Part shown: positions 26,048 through 37,445 of the stretch, one piece after another
Layout of the letters: the number at the start of each line of letters is the position of its first letter
How positions within the stretch are numbered: the first letter of the stretch is position 1
Source: Sorghum bicolor
Taxonomy: Eukaryota; Streptophyta; Magnoliopsida; Poales; Poaceae
NCBI RefSeq assembly: GCF_000003195.3
Contig: NC_012877.2
Coordinates: 30,612,966 to 30,676,965 of the forward strand
Reading direction: 5' to 3'
DNA: 64,000 nt
Program-made: the position numbers and the translations under genes
Notes under the pieces: model-generated
What the model was told of the DNA's origin: nothing
The model's input: the letters and a program-made list of their open reading frames with translations, nothing else
Databases searched by the model: none

Positions 26048-27263
26048 CTCAGGCAATCACTGCCCTGAGATGCTTGAGGACATAACTACTGGAGTAACCC
26101 GTGGAAGTAATTACTGACCTTCTGCCGGTCAAGAGATACAATCCAGGACGTCCCGTCATCCCGATCTCCATTGGCATGGTGGACTTCCTAGAAGCACTCT
26201 GCAACTTTGGCTCCAGCGTCAATATTATGCTCAGGGTACTCTATGAAAAATTCTTTACACATCCTTTCCTAGAAACAACCATGTGTTTGCAGCTTGCAGA
26301 TCAGACACTAAGTTTCCCAAAGGGAATATTGAAGAACCTCTACGTCCGAGTTGGTACCTTATACGCTCCAGTAGACTTCGTGGTGATAGAGACTGATACT
26401 GATGAGAGGGCACCCATCATCCTAGGGAGGCCATTCCTGAACACCTCGGGAGCTGTCATCTACCCTAGTGCTGCCAAGATCAGTTTCTACATCAAGGGGA
26501 AGAAGGAGACGTTTTCCTTCAAGAACAAGACCACACAAATCCCAGAGCAATCCCGACATGAACCAAGGAAGAGGACCAACAGGAGGAACAGGAACAAGCA
26601 AATGTGTACTGAGTCAGCTAAGATGGTCACTGCAGCTCAAGGAGGTCAAGATCGTCAACTCAAGTCACCTTTCTTGATCAAGAAGGACGACCCTGGTGTT
26701 CCAAGCATCGAGTGCACAATCAACGGATATTCTTTTCAGAAGACACTACGACACCGGATCTAACGTCAACATAATGGCCGCAGTCACGTATCAGCTCCTG
26801 CATGGAACCATTTCTCTACAACCAACATACATTCAGCTCCAGATGATTTTAAGGTTATTGACATGGGAGAAGACAAGTACGATCCACCCATCATCCTTGG
26901 AAGACCGTTCCTCAGCATTGTTTAAGCAATCATTACATTGGAACCGGAGAAGTCCACATGCACTTCCCCTCTAACAAGGTACGTCGCTATTTTACTGACC
27001 CTAACTATATAGTTGAAGACTCTAAGCAGGTCAGGACAAGAAGAAGACGACGCAACCGCAACCAGAGGAGGCAAATCATCAAGGATGGATGAGCAGACTA
27101 TGAAGGAGAAGTTGTAAGGTCCGAAGACATACAGTTTGAACAGAACTATCCTGAGGAGACCATAGCACCGAGTCAGGTGTGTAGAGAGAAGATAGTTATA
27201 CATAAAGAGCAGGCACCACCTGAACCACCGACTACGCCATCCAGCAAATCCCAGGACGACTGA
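26048..27263 (+). pseudogene. Element A gag-tail / protease region, broken
   Basis: At 26048 the end of a CCHC motif region (SGNHCPEML as in element C) is followed by a deletion. From 26101 comes an aspartic-protease-like domain in which the catalytic Asp is replaced by Asn (LCNFGSSVNIM; element C has LCDFGSS). It also has ILGRPFLN and a basic linker. The second protease copy starts near 26660 but is frameshifted by a 2-nt loss just before its DTGS site at about 26750. It is also interrupted by a 79-bp deletion at about 26850 and by stops. The region ends near 27263, matching the end of the element C protease ORF. Not expected to give an active protease. Confidence 0.75.
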
Positions 27264-29406
27264 GAAAACAGAGAGTCCCGTTCGGAGGACTTAAAAACAC
27301 CGAACGCCTTGCCAAGAGGTAAACTTGGTAGTTATCTTTTCCCTTTCAATTATTTTAAAATAGTTTGCTTAGTTAGTCAGGTTCATATCATCTTGAAAAG
27401 AAAATAAAAATGTTAAAAATAGTAAGCCCCATGTGAGTATGCTCATGGCATAAAACCCATAAGTACATTCACTGTGGTGGCATAAAAATGAAATAAATAT
27501 ATTCCTGTCCTATAAAAATGAAAATATAAAAATAAATTTATGATCCTACTAAAGAGAGTAACATTTATTGAGGAAGCTCAACATGATAAAGGCCAGATAC
27601 TTATGCTAACACTTAACTAGTTCCACAAAGCTTTGTTGTCTATTTGAGCTCCACAGAATTCAAGGTTCAAAGAAGACTAGCAGACGGAGGACATCCTAAT
27701 CGCTGTCAAGGTGCTGCCGACATTCAAATACACCTCCACCACCTGCTAGCTACATCAGAAGAAATTGCGTCAAAATCCAGCTTGGGGGAGAGCACCCCCA
27801 TTTATCCAGCTAAGTGTTTCTACTCACGTTTATACTTTACTCAAATAATAAAAAGATACATAATCATAAAACCCAAATAAAGATTTTGTGCTTATATATA
27901 TATCTTTGCTTAGTTTGCTAAATAAATAAATAATTAAAGTTTGCTATGAACCCTCGTGATAAGCTCTCATATGGAAATGATGAATAGTTGCTCTGCTATG
28001 ACTAGTTCTTAAATTGAAATCTCTCTCAAGTTTAGGCATGACTGTTATTAATTAAGATTTGCTCTGAACCTGAACTTGTGGGGAGAGTACTTGATCTAAA
28101 GTCTAAGTCGTTAACGGATACGATATGGGAAGGTTGAGCTGCTATTTATCTGTTCCAAGAGATGCTAGAATTCTAGAGAATTTTATCTTTAAAATGTTGC
28201 ATGATGAGTTCCTGTATGATGAGAGTTTAAATTCCTACCACAGCCATATATACATGCTTGTTAGACTATAAACTACACATTTACTTTTTACTGCTTATGA
28301 GCATTGAGTGTGGTCAAGCTGTGTAGACCCTTAGGAGCTTGTCATGTGGTTAAATCAAGATTCACTTGCACGTTCACTCATACATGCTACTTCTACTCCA
28401 GAAGTACCATCCACATATATCCATCCATTTCCATCTCCAGAACCACCCAAAAATATTCTACTCCTAATCCGGGAGAGAATAGCCAAAAACATTCTCCTAT
28501 TTCTGTTTTTCCCTGTGAAAAAAATGCTCAAGTTATCTTGGTTACTACCTCTTGCTATATTATTTTAGGAGATGAGTGCTCTAAAAAAAGAAAGAAAAAA
28601 AGAAAGAACGCGAGGAAATAAAAAGGGGCAAGTGCCCGGAACCTCGAAAGAAAGAAAAAGTGAGACGAGAGGTAAAAATGGACAAGTGTCCGATAGTAGA
28701 ATTAGGGGTACAAGATACCCACCTGAGAGAAAAAAAATATAGCATCTCATTCTCCTCACAAAGTTTCAAAAGAGCAAGAAAGGTATGTATCCCCTCAAAA
28801 GAGCACAAGTAGAATTAGACTTTCACCATTGTTATCACCATACATCATTCATTCGCCGCACATGCACATCTTGATTTGACTTATTGACTTGTTCTTCTGG
28901 ATCCATGGTTTGACTATGCAATAAATGTTTTGTAAGTATGTATTAGCTGTCTCCCACCTATGAGCTCTAGATATCAAAACCTTATTAGAGTAGGGTGAGA
29001 GAGAAGGCAATACCACTATGCCTCATACCAAAAATACCACATACTTTGAGAGAAGGCATACACCATTACTGCCTTGGTAAGGATCCAGAAATACCACAAA
29101 AGAGAGACTAGAGAGTCATACAAGGAATCTCTGAGTTTTATTTGAAAATCTGCAAAAACTCCAGAGCTATAGTTAATCAAAGAACAAGAGACATGGTGCT
29201 TGACTAGACTGTTCTATCTTTTAACTACTCAAGACAGAAGTGACGGTTACAAGTCCCATGGTGGAAGGTAAAATGAGTAAGTTTAAATCTTAACAGTTTA
29301 CCCTAACCCAGAGATGAGATCTTGTTTGAATGCATGTCTATCTTTAAGGCATAAAACCACTACAGAAACTCTTGAGTCCATCTTTGCTCAGGGACGAGCA
29401 AAGGTT
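27264..29406 (+). other. Element A 3' internal non-coding region
   Basis: About 2.1 kb without a supported gene. It is collinear with 55019-57221 of element C and with 32509-34795 of element B (reversed). It includes a conserved TGGGGG...CCCCCA hairpin preceded by AGCTTGGGGGAG (27779-27797). The conservation among three elements whose LTRs differ suggests a role in cis, such as packaging or RNA structure; this is inference. Confidence 0.65.
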
Positions 29407-29421
29407 AAGCTTGGGGGAGCT
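29407..29421 (+). other. Polypurine tract of element A
   Basis: AAGCTTGGGGGAGCT ends exactly at the 3' LTR start. The same tract precedes the 3' LTRs of elements B and C. Confidence 0.8.
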
Positions 29422-30672
29422 CGTTGACGGTCGTTAATGCTCACATTTAACTGTCAACCAATCATGGAAAAAGATCTAAATGGAACCAACACCTAGACTT
29501 AGGGTTTTATCTGACAGAATTTCACGAGTTTAGTGTTTGTCTATTTCTGCAGGGGGTTATCAGGAAATATGAAAGAAAGGCCCACACGTCGAGTTTACAT
29601 AGAGATATTAACGTGTCGCGCAATTTTCTATCATCTAGAAGACTCCAGAAGCCACGGGAACGAACGGGAAGGAAATCGGGCTCGGAGGCATGGCGCCCGC
29701 CCAACTCTCCTAGGCGCCCGCCCAGCTACAGTGCCCAATCAGGACACGTTTCGCGGATTATGCTCCACCGACCTAAAGGATCATGGAAAACCGTGCGATC
29801 AATGTCGGTTTGATCCGACGGCCCAGATTCACTTGAAGGGACTATAAAACCAGACCTCCTGGCCCCTGGAGATCATACCTCTTCTACAGAATCAAAGCTA
29901 GGGTTTCAATTCTTCATCCAAGTAGAGAGGATCCCTCTAGTTCTTCTAGTTCTAGTTCATCTAGTTCTAGTTCTGGTTCCTCTAGTTCTAGTTCTAGTTA
30001 GTTCTAGTTGTAATCTAGAAAATAGGGAGAGAGAAGAGGAGAGCGGAGGAGGAGCCGGATCTGTCGGATTTTCCTCAACATTGTACTTTTGCAGCAACTG
30101 GTTCGTTCTTCATCGTTCTCCAGGTTCTTCAATTCATAATTCCTGAGTTCTTTTATTACTTTTATTTACATTCAAGTTATTTATTGGATTCCCGCTTGCA
30201 TCAAGTGCTCTAATCTTTGAAACATTAGAGTAGTAATTAATAGATTAGACGTGGTGTTTAGTCTTGCAATTACCTGGAATTGCACCCAATCCTGCGGATT
30301 GTTGTGGTAGCCCTAGGGTAGTGACAGCCCTAACGGTCGACGTATTCCACCACGTTCGGATCGGTATTTGTAGGACCGTAGTCGGAGCTTCCTAGCCCAC
30401 TTCTCATCTCTTTCTGTGGTTAGTGTTCTGATGTCCCGAAATAGATAACCTTGAAGTAATTCTTGATTCTTAGATCAACTAGAGAACTCTCAGGAAACTT
30501 CCTCTCTTCCCACCAAAAATAATTATATAGTTATCCTTGGGCGATCTTGATTCTTAATTAGTACACTCACGTTCTCTGTGGAAAATCGATACTCTGAAAT
30601 ACTCCCGGGTGAAAGCTACATCGGTATCCGTGCGCTTGCGGATTTTTCTGTTTGTGTTTAAAATACCCAACA
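29422..30672 (+). repeat. Element A 3' LTR
   Basis: 1,251 bp, collinear with 23074-24334. It begins CGTTGACGG, so the usual terminal TG has mutated to CG; it ends ACCCAACA. It is followed at once by the target-site copy CAAAC and satellite. Confidence 0.92.
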
Positions 30673-31255
30673 CAAACCGTGCACCTATCTTGCATCAAGA
30701 TTAGCACAATCTCCAAACAGATCGAACCGACCTTCCACTTGAGCCTCTTCACCTCGGAGTATTATCGGGTGCTTCCATAATGGTTTTCGAGCCTATGGTG
30801 CATTATGCGCAAACCATGCACCAATCTTGCACCTAAACTAACACTGTCTCCAAACAGATTGAAGCGAGATTCCATATGACACACATGATCTAGGAGTTCT
30901 ATCGGGTGCGTCCAAATTGATTTCCGAGAATATGGTATGTTTCATGCAAACCATACACCTATCTTGCATCAAGATTAGCACTATCTCCAAACAGACCGAA
31001 CCGAGCTTTCACTTGAGCCTCTTCACCTAGGAGTACCATCGGGAACTTTCACAATGGTTTCTGAGCCTATGGTGCACTAGGGACAAACCATGCACCTATC
31101 TTGCACCGAAACTAATACCATCTCCAACTGGACTGAAGTGAGATTTCATATGATACACTTCATCTAGTAGTTCCATCGGGTGCATCTACAGTTCCATCAG
31201 GTGTGTCCAAATTGATCTCTGAGCATATGGTATGTTCCATTCAAACCGTGCACCT
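30673..31255 (+). repeat. Satellite, forward, between elements A and B
   Basis: 583 bp of the same array, in register with the ~1.11 kb HOR: the marker TGATACACTT at 31151 lies 1,106 bp after 22441 once element A and its 5-bp duplication are removed. Confidence 0.9.
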
Positions 31256-32493
31256 TGTTGATATTTGGTAACGCAATTAGAAAATGATCCGCAAGCGCAC
31301 GGATATCGGTGAGCATTTCACCCGGGAGGTTATCCAGAGTTATCGTATTTATATTTTTACCACTGGGAGAAAGGGTGCATCTGACTAACTAAATCTATTG
31401 CTACTATCCCTTTAGGCTACAAAGAATGTCTTTCGATGTGAGTGATAAATAGAGAAGACTGCAACCATAGTCTCCTTCTAACCTCGGTAAGGATGATCTA
31501 CTGTTCTAATGGGGAGGCTAACGGAATCTAGACACCACAAAGGATATTCAACCCGCACCTATAAACCCTATCCTTCCTGCTAACGAGATGTGATCTACAA
31601 AGGTAACTCGGAATTGTCACGTTCCTCACTACTACCACGGTCCAGCTAGTCAGGGAATATCTATGAGTACCCCAGCCTAAACACCACGTTTACGCCAGCA
31701 ATGATTACTCTAAACTCTACGCGAAGAGATTAAAGTAAACTCATAAACCATAAGAACAATAAAACAAGAACTTACTAGAATTTAGAAGTCGAATTACTAA
31801 AGAATCCTAGGAGCAAGCTTCGGGTTAGGAGAACTTGATCCCGCAGGTACAAGCTTGGAGTAGACACCGACAGGCCGGGCTTCCTCCAATCAACACCTCC
31901 ACTCTATCTCTCTCAATCTAGTAGAAACTAGAAGATCTATTTCTACCTTACATTGATTGCTAAGCCTAAAAAGAAATATTAATTAGAGAAGAGGTTTTCC
32001 TTCGAGGGCACCCCTCAGTCTCTATGATAATTTCTTCATGTCTTCTCCAGGGGCCAGGGGGGTCTCCTTATATAGTCCTCCCCTTCTATGCGTTTTTGGC
32101 TCGATAGGCGAGGTGGTACTATGTTTTCCTTGATCCAATAGGTCGGTGGAATATCCCGAGCGAAGAGAGTCCTGATCTGGCTCCAACAGGGGGCGGGCGC
32201 CCAGGCCACCAGGGCGGGCGCCCTGGGCCTGGCCCCGTTTCGCCTCCGCTTCGGTCTCGTGGCTTCTGGAGTTTTCTAGATGATATAAAATTGCGCGGTG
32301 CGTTGATATCTCTGTGTAATCCCGACATGTGGGCCTTTCTTCCTTATTTCCTGATAACCCCCTGCAGAAATAGACAAACACCAAAATTCGTGGAATTATG
32401 TCAGATAAAACCCTAAGTCTAGATGTTGATTTCATTTGGATCCTTTTCTTTGTTTATTTGATAATTAAATTTGATACTTAAGGACCGTCAACA
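31256..32493 (-). repeat. Element B 3' LTR
   Basis: 1,238 bp; on the plus strand it runs from TGTTGATATTTGG to GGACCGTCAACA. It differs from the partner LTR by about 18 substitutions by eye (~1.5%). It also has a 21-bp extra segment near 32200, between short GGGCGGGCGCC direct repeats. Confidence 0.93.
32068..32074 (-). promoter_or_regulatory. TATA box in element B 3' LTR
   Basis: TATATAA on the minus strand, in the same LTR position as in the 5' LTR (46646-46652). Confidence 0.55.
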
Positions 32494-32508
32494 AGCTCCC
32501 CCAAGCTT
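32494..32508 (-). other. Polypurine tract of element B
   Basis: AAGCTTGGGGGAGCT on the minus strand, ending exactly at the 3' LTR. Confidence 0.8.
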
Positions 32509-34795
32509 ACCTCTTGCTCGTCCCTGAGCAAGGATAGACTCAGCAATGGATTAGAAGTTGTTGCAATATCTTAAAGATTTGACGGTACACATGCTTTTAA
32601 TTAAGATCTCATCTCTGAGTTAGAGTAAACTGTCAAGAACTAAAACTTACTTACTTTACCTTTCACCATGGGACTTGTAACCGTCACTTCTGTCTTAAGA
32701 GGTTAAAAGATAGAACAGTCTAGCCAAGTGCCATGTCTCTTATTCTTGATCAGCTATAGCTCTAGGGTTTTTGCAGATTTTCAAATAAAACTCAGAGATT
32801 CCTTGTATGACTCTCTCATATCTCTCTTTTGTGGTATTTCTGGATCCTTACCAAGGCATTGATGGTATATGCCTTCTCTCAAGATATGTGGTATTTGTGG
32901 TATAAGGCATAGTGACATTGCCTTCTCTCTCACCCTACTCTAATAAGGCTTGATATCTGGAGCTCATAGGTGGGAGACAGCTAATACATACTTACAAGAC
33001 ATTTATTGCATAGTCAAACCATGGATCCAGAGAAACAAATCAATAAGCCAAATCAAGATGTGCATGTGTGGCGAATGAATGGTGTATGGTGATGATGGTA
33101 ATAACAATGGTGAAAGTCTAATTCTACTTTTGCTCTTTTGAGGGGATACATTCCTTCCTTGCTTTTTGAAACTTTATGAGGAGAATGAGATGCTCTCTCT
33201 CTTTTTTTTCAGGTGGATATATTGTACCCCTAATTCTACTGTCGGACACTTGTCCATTTTTAACTCTCGTCTCACTTTTTCTTTCCTTCGAGGTTCCGGG
33301 CACTTGCCCCTTTTTATTTCCTCGTTTATATATTTTTTTTTCTTTTCTTTTCTTTATTTTTTTTCAGAGCACTCATCTCTTGAGATAATATAGCAAGTGG
33401 TAGTAACCAAAATATTTGGAGCATTTATTTCACGGGGAATAACAGGGATAGGAAAATGTTTTTGACTATTCTCTCCCGGATTAGGAGTAGAATATTTTTG
33501 GGTGATTCTGGAGATGGAAATGGATGGATATATGTGGATGGTACTTCCGGAGTAGAAGTAGCATATATGAGTGAACATGCAAGTGAATCTTGATTTAACC
33601 ACATGACAAGCTCCTAAGGGTCTACACAGCTTGACCACACTCAATGTTCATAAGCAGTAAATAGTAAATGTGTGGCTCAAAGTCTAGCAAGCATGTATAT
33701 ATGGCTGTAGTAGGAATTTAAACTCTCATCATACAGGAACTCATCATGCAATATTTTAAAGATTTTTCAAAGATAAAATTCTCCAGAATTCTAGCATCTC
33801 TAGGAACAGATAAACAGCAGCTCAACCTTCCCATATCGTATCCGTTAATAACTTAGACTTCAGATCAAGTTTTCATCCCACAAGTTTAGGTCTAGAGCAA
33901 GATTTAAATTATAACAGTTATGTCTAAACTTGAGAGAGAACTTCGAAATTGCAAATTAGGCAGAGCAACTATTCATCATATCCATGCTAGAGTTTTATTA
34001 TTAAGATTCAGATTAGCATAGCCACTTTATTTATTTATTAAACATACTAAGCAAAAGATATATATAAGCACAAAATCTTTATTTGGTTTTTCATAGTTTA
34101 TGTATTTTAATATTCTAACATAATATAAGTATAAAGATAGGCAGAAATACTTAGTGAGAATAATGGGGGTGCTTTCCCCCAAGCTGAATTTTGACGTAAT
34201 TTCTCTTGATGTAGCTAGCAGGCGGCAGAGGTGTATTTGAAAGTCAGCAGTATTCTGACAGCGATTAGAATGTCCTTCGTCTGCTAGTCTTCTTGATTCT
34301 TAAATTCTGTGGAGCTCAAATAGACAACAAAGCTTGTGGAACTAATTAAGTGTTAGCATAAATACCTAGCCTTCATCATGTTGAGCTTCCTTAATAAATG
34401 TTATTTATTTAGCAGGATCATACACTTATTATTTTTATTATTTTTATATATTTTTATTGTAAGATGAAAACTTATTTATTTTATTTTTATGCCACCACAG
34501 TGAATGTACTTATGGGTTTTATGCCATGAGCATACTCACATGGGGCTTACTATTTTTTAACATTTTTATTTTCTTTTCAAGATAGCATGAACCTGATTTA
34601 ACTAAGTAAATTATAATTGAATAATTGAAAGGAAAGGGTAACTACCAAGTTTACCTCTCGGCAAGGCGTTCGGTATTTTTAAGTCCTCCAAACGGGACTC
34701 TCTGTTTTCTCAGTCGTCCTGTGATTCGCTAGGTGGCGTAGTCGGTGATTCCGGCGGCGCCTCTCTTCGTGTATAACTATCTTCTCCCTCCACAC
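32509..34795 (-). other. Element B 3' internal non-coding region
   Basis: Collinear with 27264-29406 (A) and 55019-57221 (C). It contains the conserved G/C hairpin at 34165-34182 beside an AGCTTGGGGG motif. No supported gene; small frames here are AT-rich or pyrimidine-rich chance frames. Confidence 0.65.
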
Positions 34796-35449
34796 CTAAC
34801 TCGGTGCTACGGTCTCCTCAGGACAGTTCTGTTCAAGCTGTATGTCTTCAGTCCTTATCATTTCTCCTTCGTAGTCTACCCATCCGTTCTTGATGATTTG
34901 CCTCCTCTGGTTGCGGTTGCGTCGTCTTCTTGTCCTGACCTGCTTAGAGTCTTCAACTATATAGTTATGGTCAGTAAAATAGTTGCGTACCTTCTCAGAG
35001 GGAAAGTACATGTGGACTTCTCCGGTTCCAATGTAGATGATTGCTTTGATAGTGTTGAGGAACGGTCTTCCAAGGATGGTGGGTGGATCATATTCGTCTT
35101 CTCCCATGTCAATGACCTGAAAATCATCTGGAGCGGAATATATTGGTTGTAGGGGCATGGTTTCATGCAAGAGCTGATAAGTGACTGCGACCATTATGTT
35201 GTCGTCAGATCCGGTGTCGTAGAGTGTCTTCTGAAAAGAGTATCCATTGATTGCGCACTCGATGCTTGGAACACCAGGGTCGTCCTTCTTGATCAAGAAA
35301 GGTGACTTGAGTCGACGATGTTGACCTCTTCCGACAAGGATCCAATGTTTTAAGTCTTCTGGACAAGACTTTCCACCATCTTCATCCTTTAGGTGCATCA
35401 TTTGATTAGGTGTGGACCTTGACGTCTGCACCTCTTGATACGGTGTCAC
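34796..35449 (-). pseudogene. Element B protease region, reduced
   Basis: A 217-codon open frame with a single aspartic-protease-like domain: LYDTGSDDNIM (catalytic DTG), then VIDMGEDEYDPP and ILGRPFL. Relative to element C it lacks about 27 residues between the active site and the VDMGEDEYD segment. The deletion is shared with element A, but here a further 2-nt change keeps the frame open. The upstream protease copy is missing. The frame ends at a TAG where element C reads through. The basic C-terminal tail (RTRRRRNRNQRRQI) is conserved in all three elements. Probably not a functional protease. Confidence 0.72.
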
Positions 35450-35535
35450 CCATGTTCTTCTTTGCCCAGCAGTTCAAAGTATGGTGTTGGCAATATCCTG
35501 CTCAGTGTGTTTGTGCTCATAGATCCAGGTCCTTC

Positions 35536-35540
35536 ACTTG
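35536..35540. other. Target-site duplication ACTTG (left copy)
   Basis: ACTTG immediately left of the CRM-type element; the identical copy is at 43405-43409. Element A reads straight through the corresponding site (CACCAAGTGAAG on its plus strand), which confirms that the target was element B sequence. Confidence 0.95.
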
Positions 35541-36659
35541 TGATGCGAACCCGCTAGGGTTTTTGGCCTGATCTTTTGATGAGAGGCGCTGGATAACTTG
35601 ATTAGTGGATGGAGATGACGTTCACGGCCCGACTACAGCCCTCAAGACCGCGCCTTAGCAACCGATACACCACGTCCGATAGCCGTCACGATCTTGTGGA
35701 GCGCGACAACCAGCCCCTAGGGCTCCCGTCCTGCAAGCAATCGAAGAACTAGCAAGAACGAGGAAACAAGCACTGAATTTGCAAGATGAATTGAAGGTTT
35801 TAAACTGAATCTTAATCAATAATGGGGTTCCGAAGACAAGGAGACGGGCGGCTGATCCTGCACGCGCGCCTACAAGCAAGTAGCGAAGGCTAAACTTGAT
35901 CTAAACAAAACCCAGTTGTTCATGGTGGCTCTAGATGTAAATAAATAGAGGGGAGGACAACCAAAGGGGTGCTAGAGTCGTCCTCCAACCCTAGGACGCG
36001 TCCCTAATGGACTCAACTTGATACATGGGCCATTGGTCCAAAATAGGGTGACGCAGCACCAAAACAGAAAAAGGTGTCGGCACGAAAACAAGGACTGCGC
36101 CCGACTCATAAGCCGCATAGATATGTGGTTGGACCCATTGGAAAGTAGACTTCATGAGCTTTCCAACAAGTATAGGAACGTCCCAGTTGGAGTCCATATG
36201 ACACCGTGGTGATCCATACAAGTTAGAGTTATTTTCCAGTCCGAATCCAACTCCCAAAACGTGTTGGGTTTGGACTCTTTGTTTCCTTGCTTTAGAAGCG
36301 ACGTGGTAACTTGATAGAGGATGTTGTGGAGGCTTGGACCTGATCTCCAATCACCTTTGTTAAGTTATCACTCTTCCCATATGCAATCAGCCCTTGAAGT
36401 TGGTGTTGCCTCAAATTCTGAATGCAGTTGAACCTTCCCTTGCTGATCTTGTCCATTATTCCTGAGCAACACGAAAGTGCACGTGTCTCCATTGTCTAAA
36501 TACGATTGACAAGAGTTTAAAACTGAACTTACTTGAAGGTTGAGTTGACGGGCACGAGCACGAGTAAGAGGACCAGCTATAGATTGTGCCGGAGAGGATG
36601 TAGGATATGTATCGCTGGTTGATGTAGGATATGTATCGCTGGTGTTGATGTCCTCATCA
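35541..36659 (-). repeat. CRM-type element 3' LTR
   Basis: 1,119 bp; on the minus strand it starts TGATGAGGACATC and ends GTTCGCATCA. About 15 substitutions from the 5' LTR by eye (~1.3%), no indel. The last ~97 codons of the integrase frame lie in it (36368-36659). Confidence 0.95.
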
Positions 36660-37445
36660 TCCTCCCTTTCTTGCATTTGAGTCGTCCTCGACTCAAGCTC
36701 ATCTTCCTCACCCAAATAAGGCTTCAAATCTGCAATGTTAAATGTGGGACTAACCCCAAAATCTGCAGGAAGATCAAGCTTATATGCATTCTCATTAATT
36801 CGTTGCAGCACTTTAAGAGGACCATCAGCTCTAGGCATCAATTTGGATTTTCTCAGTTCTGGAAATCTATCTTTTCGCAAATGCAACCAAACCAAATCCC
36901 CAGGTTCTAGAATCAATTGCTTTCTACCTTTATCTCCAGCGCATTTGTACTTAGCATTCATGCGCTCTATGTTTTGTGTAGTGGCTTCATGCAATTTTAA
37001 CATCAATTCAGCACGTTGCTTAGCATCAAAATTTATTTTTTCAGAACTTGGCAAAGGCATTAAATCAATAGGAGCACGTGGCAAGAAGCCATAGACAATC
37101 TCAAAAGGACACATTTTTGTAGTAGAATGCAATGAACGATTATAGGCGAACTCAACATGAGGCAAACATTCTTCCCACATCTTAATATTCTTCTTTAAAA
37201 CAGCCCTTAACATAGTGGATAAAGTTCTATTAACAACTTCAGTTTGACCATCAGTTTGGGGATGACAAGTGGTGGAAAATAAAAGCTTAGTCCCCAATTT
37301 GAACCACAAAGTCTTCCAAAAATGACTAAGAAATTTAGCATCACGATCAGAAACAATTGTGTTGGGCACACCATGTAAGCGAACAATTTCTCGAAAGAAC
37401 AAATCAGCAATATTTGTAGCATCATCAGTTTTATGACATGGTATG
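36368..37445 (-). pseudogene. pol: Integrase C-terminal part with CR motif, continuing into the 3' LTR
   Basis: Continuation of pol after the frameshift near 37446. The second and third catalytic residues of the DD35E triad are visible: Asp in VSDRDAKF and Glu in DGQTEVVNR, 35 residues apart. The C-terminal part of the integrase follows, with FNIADLKPYLGEEDE. The frame then passes the polypurine tract, enters the 3' LTR and ends at 36368, after the arginine-rich TRARARQLNLQV stretch. In the CRM clade this CR-type tail replaces a classical chromodomain and is linked to targeting of centromeric chromatin. The LTR-encoded part is intact in this copy. Confidence 0.88.
36660..36672 (-). other. Polypurine tract of the CRM-type element
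   Basis: AAGAAAGGGAGGA on the minus strand directly before the 3' LTR. It lies inside the pol frame, encoding part of MQEREDDED, so it is under both coding and priming constraint. Confidence 0.85.

Larger units (their letters stand above)
23074..30672 (+). mobile_element. Element A: non-autonomous LTR retrotransposon (Athila-like gypsy type)
   Basis: A complete LTR element in the satellite with a perfect 5-bp target-site duplication CAAAC (23069-23073 and 30673-30677). It has LTRs of about 1.25 kb, a primer site matching the tRNA-Asp 3' end with one mismatch, and a 3' polypurine tract. The internal region holds a remnant of an unrecognised ORF, conserved hairpins, a short tail of a gag zinc-finger region, a damaged protease region and a long non-coding 3' part. 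No RT, RNase H or integrase is present. It is a close relative of element B, and its protease and 3' region also match element C. Confidence 0.9.
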
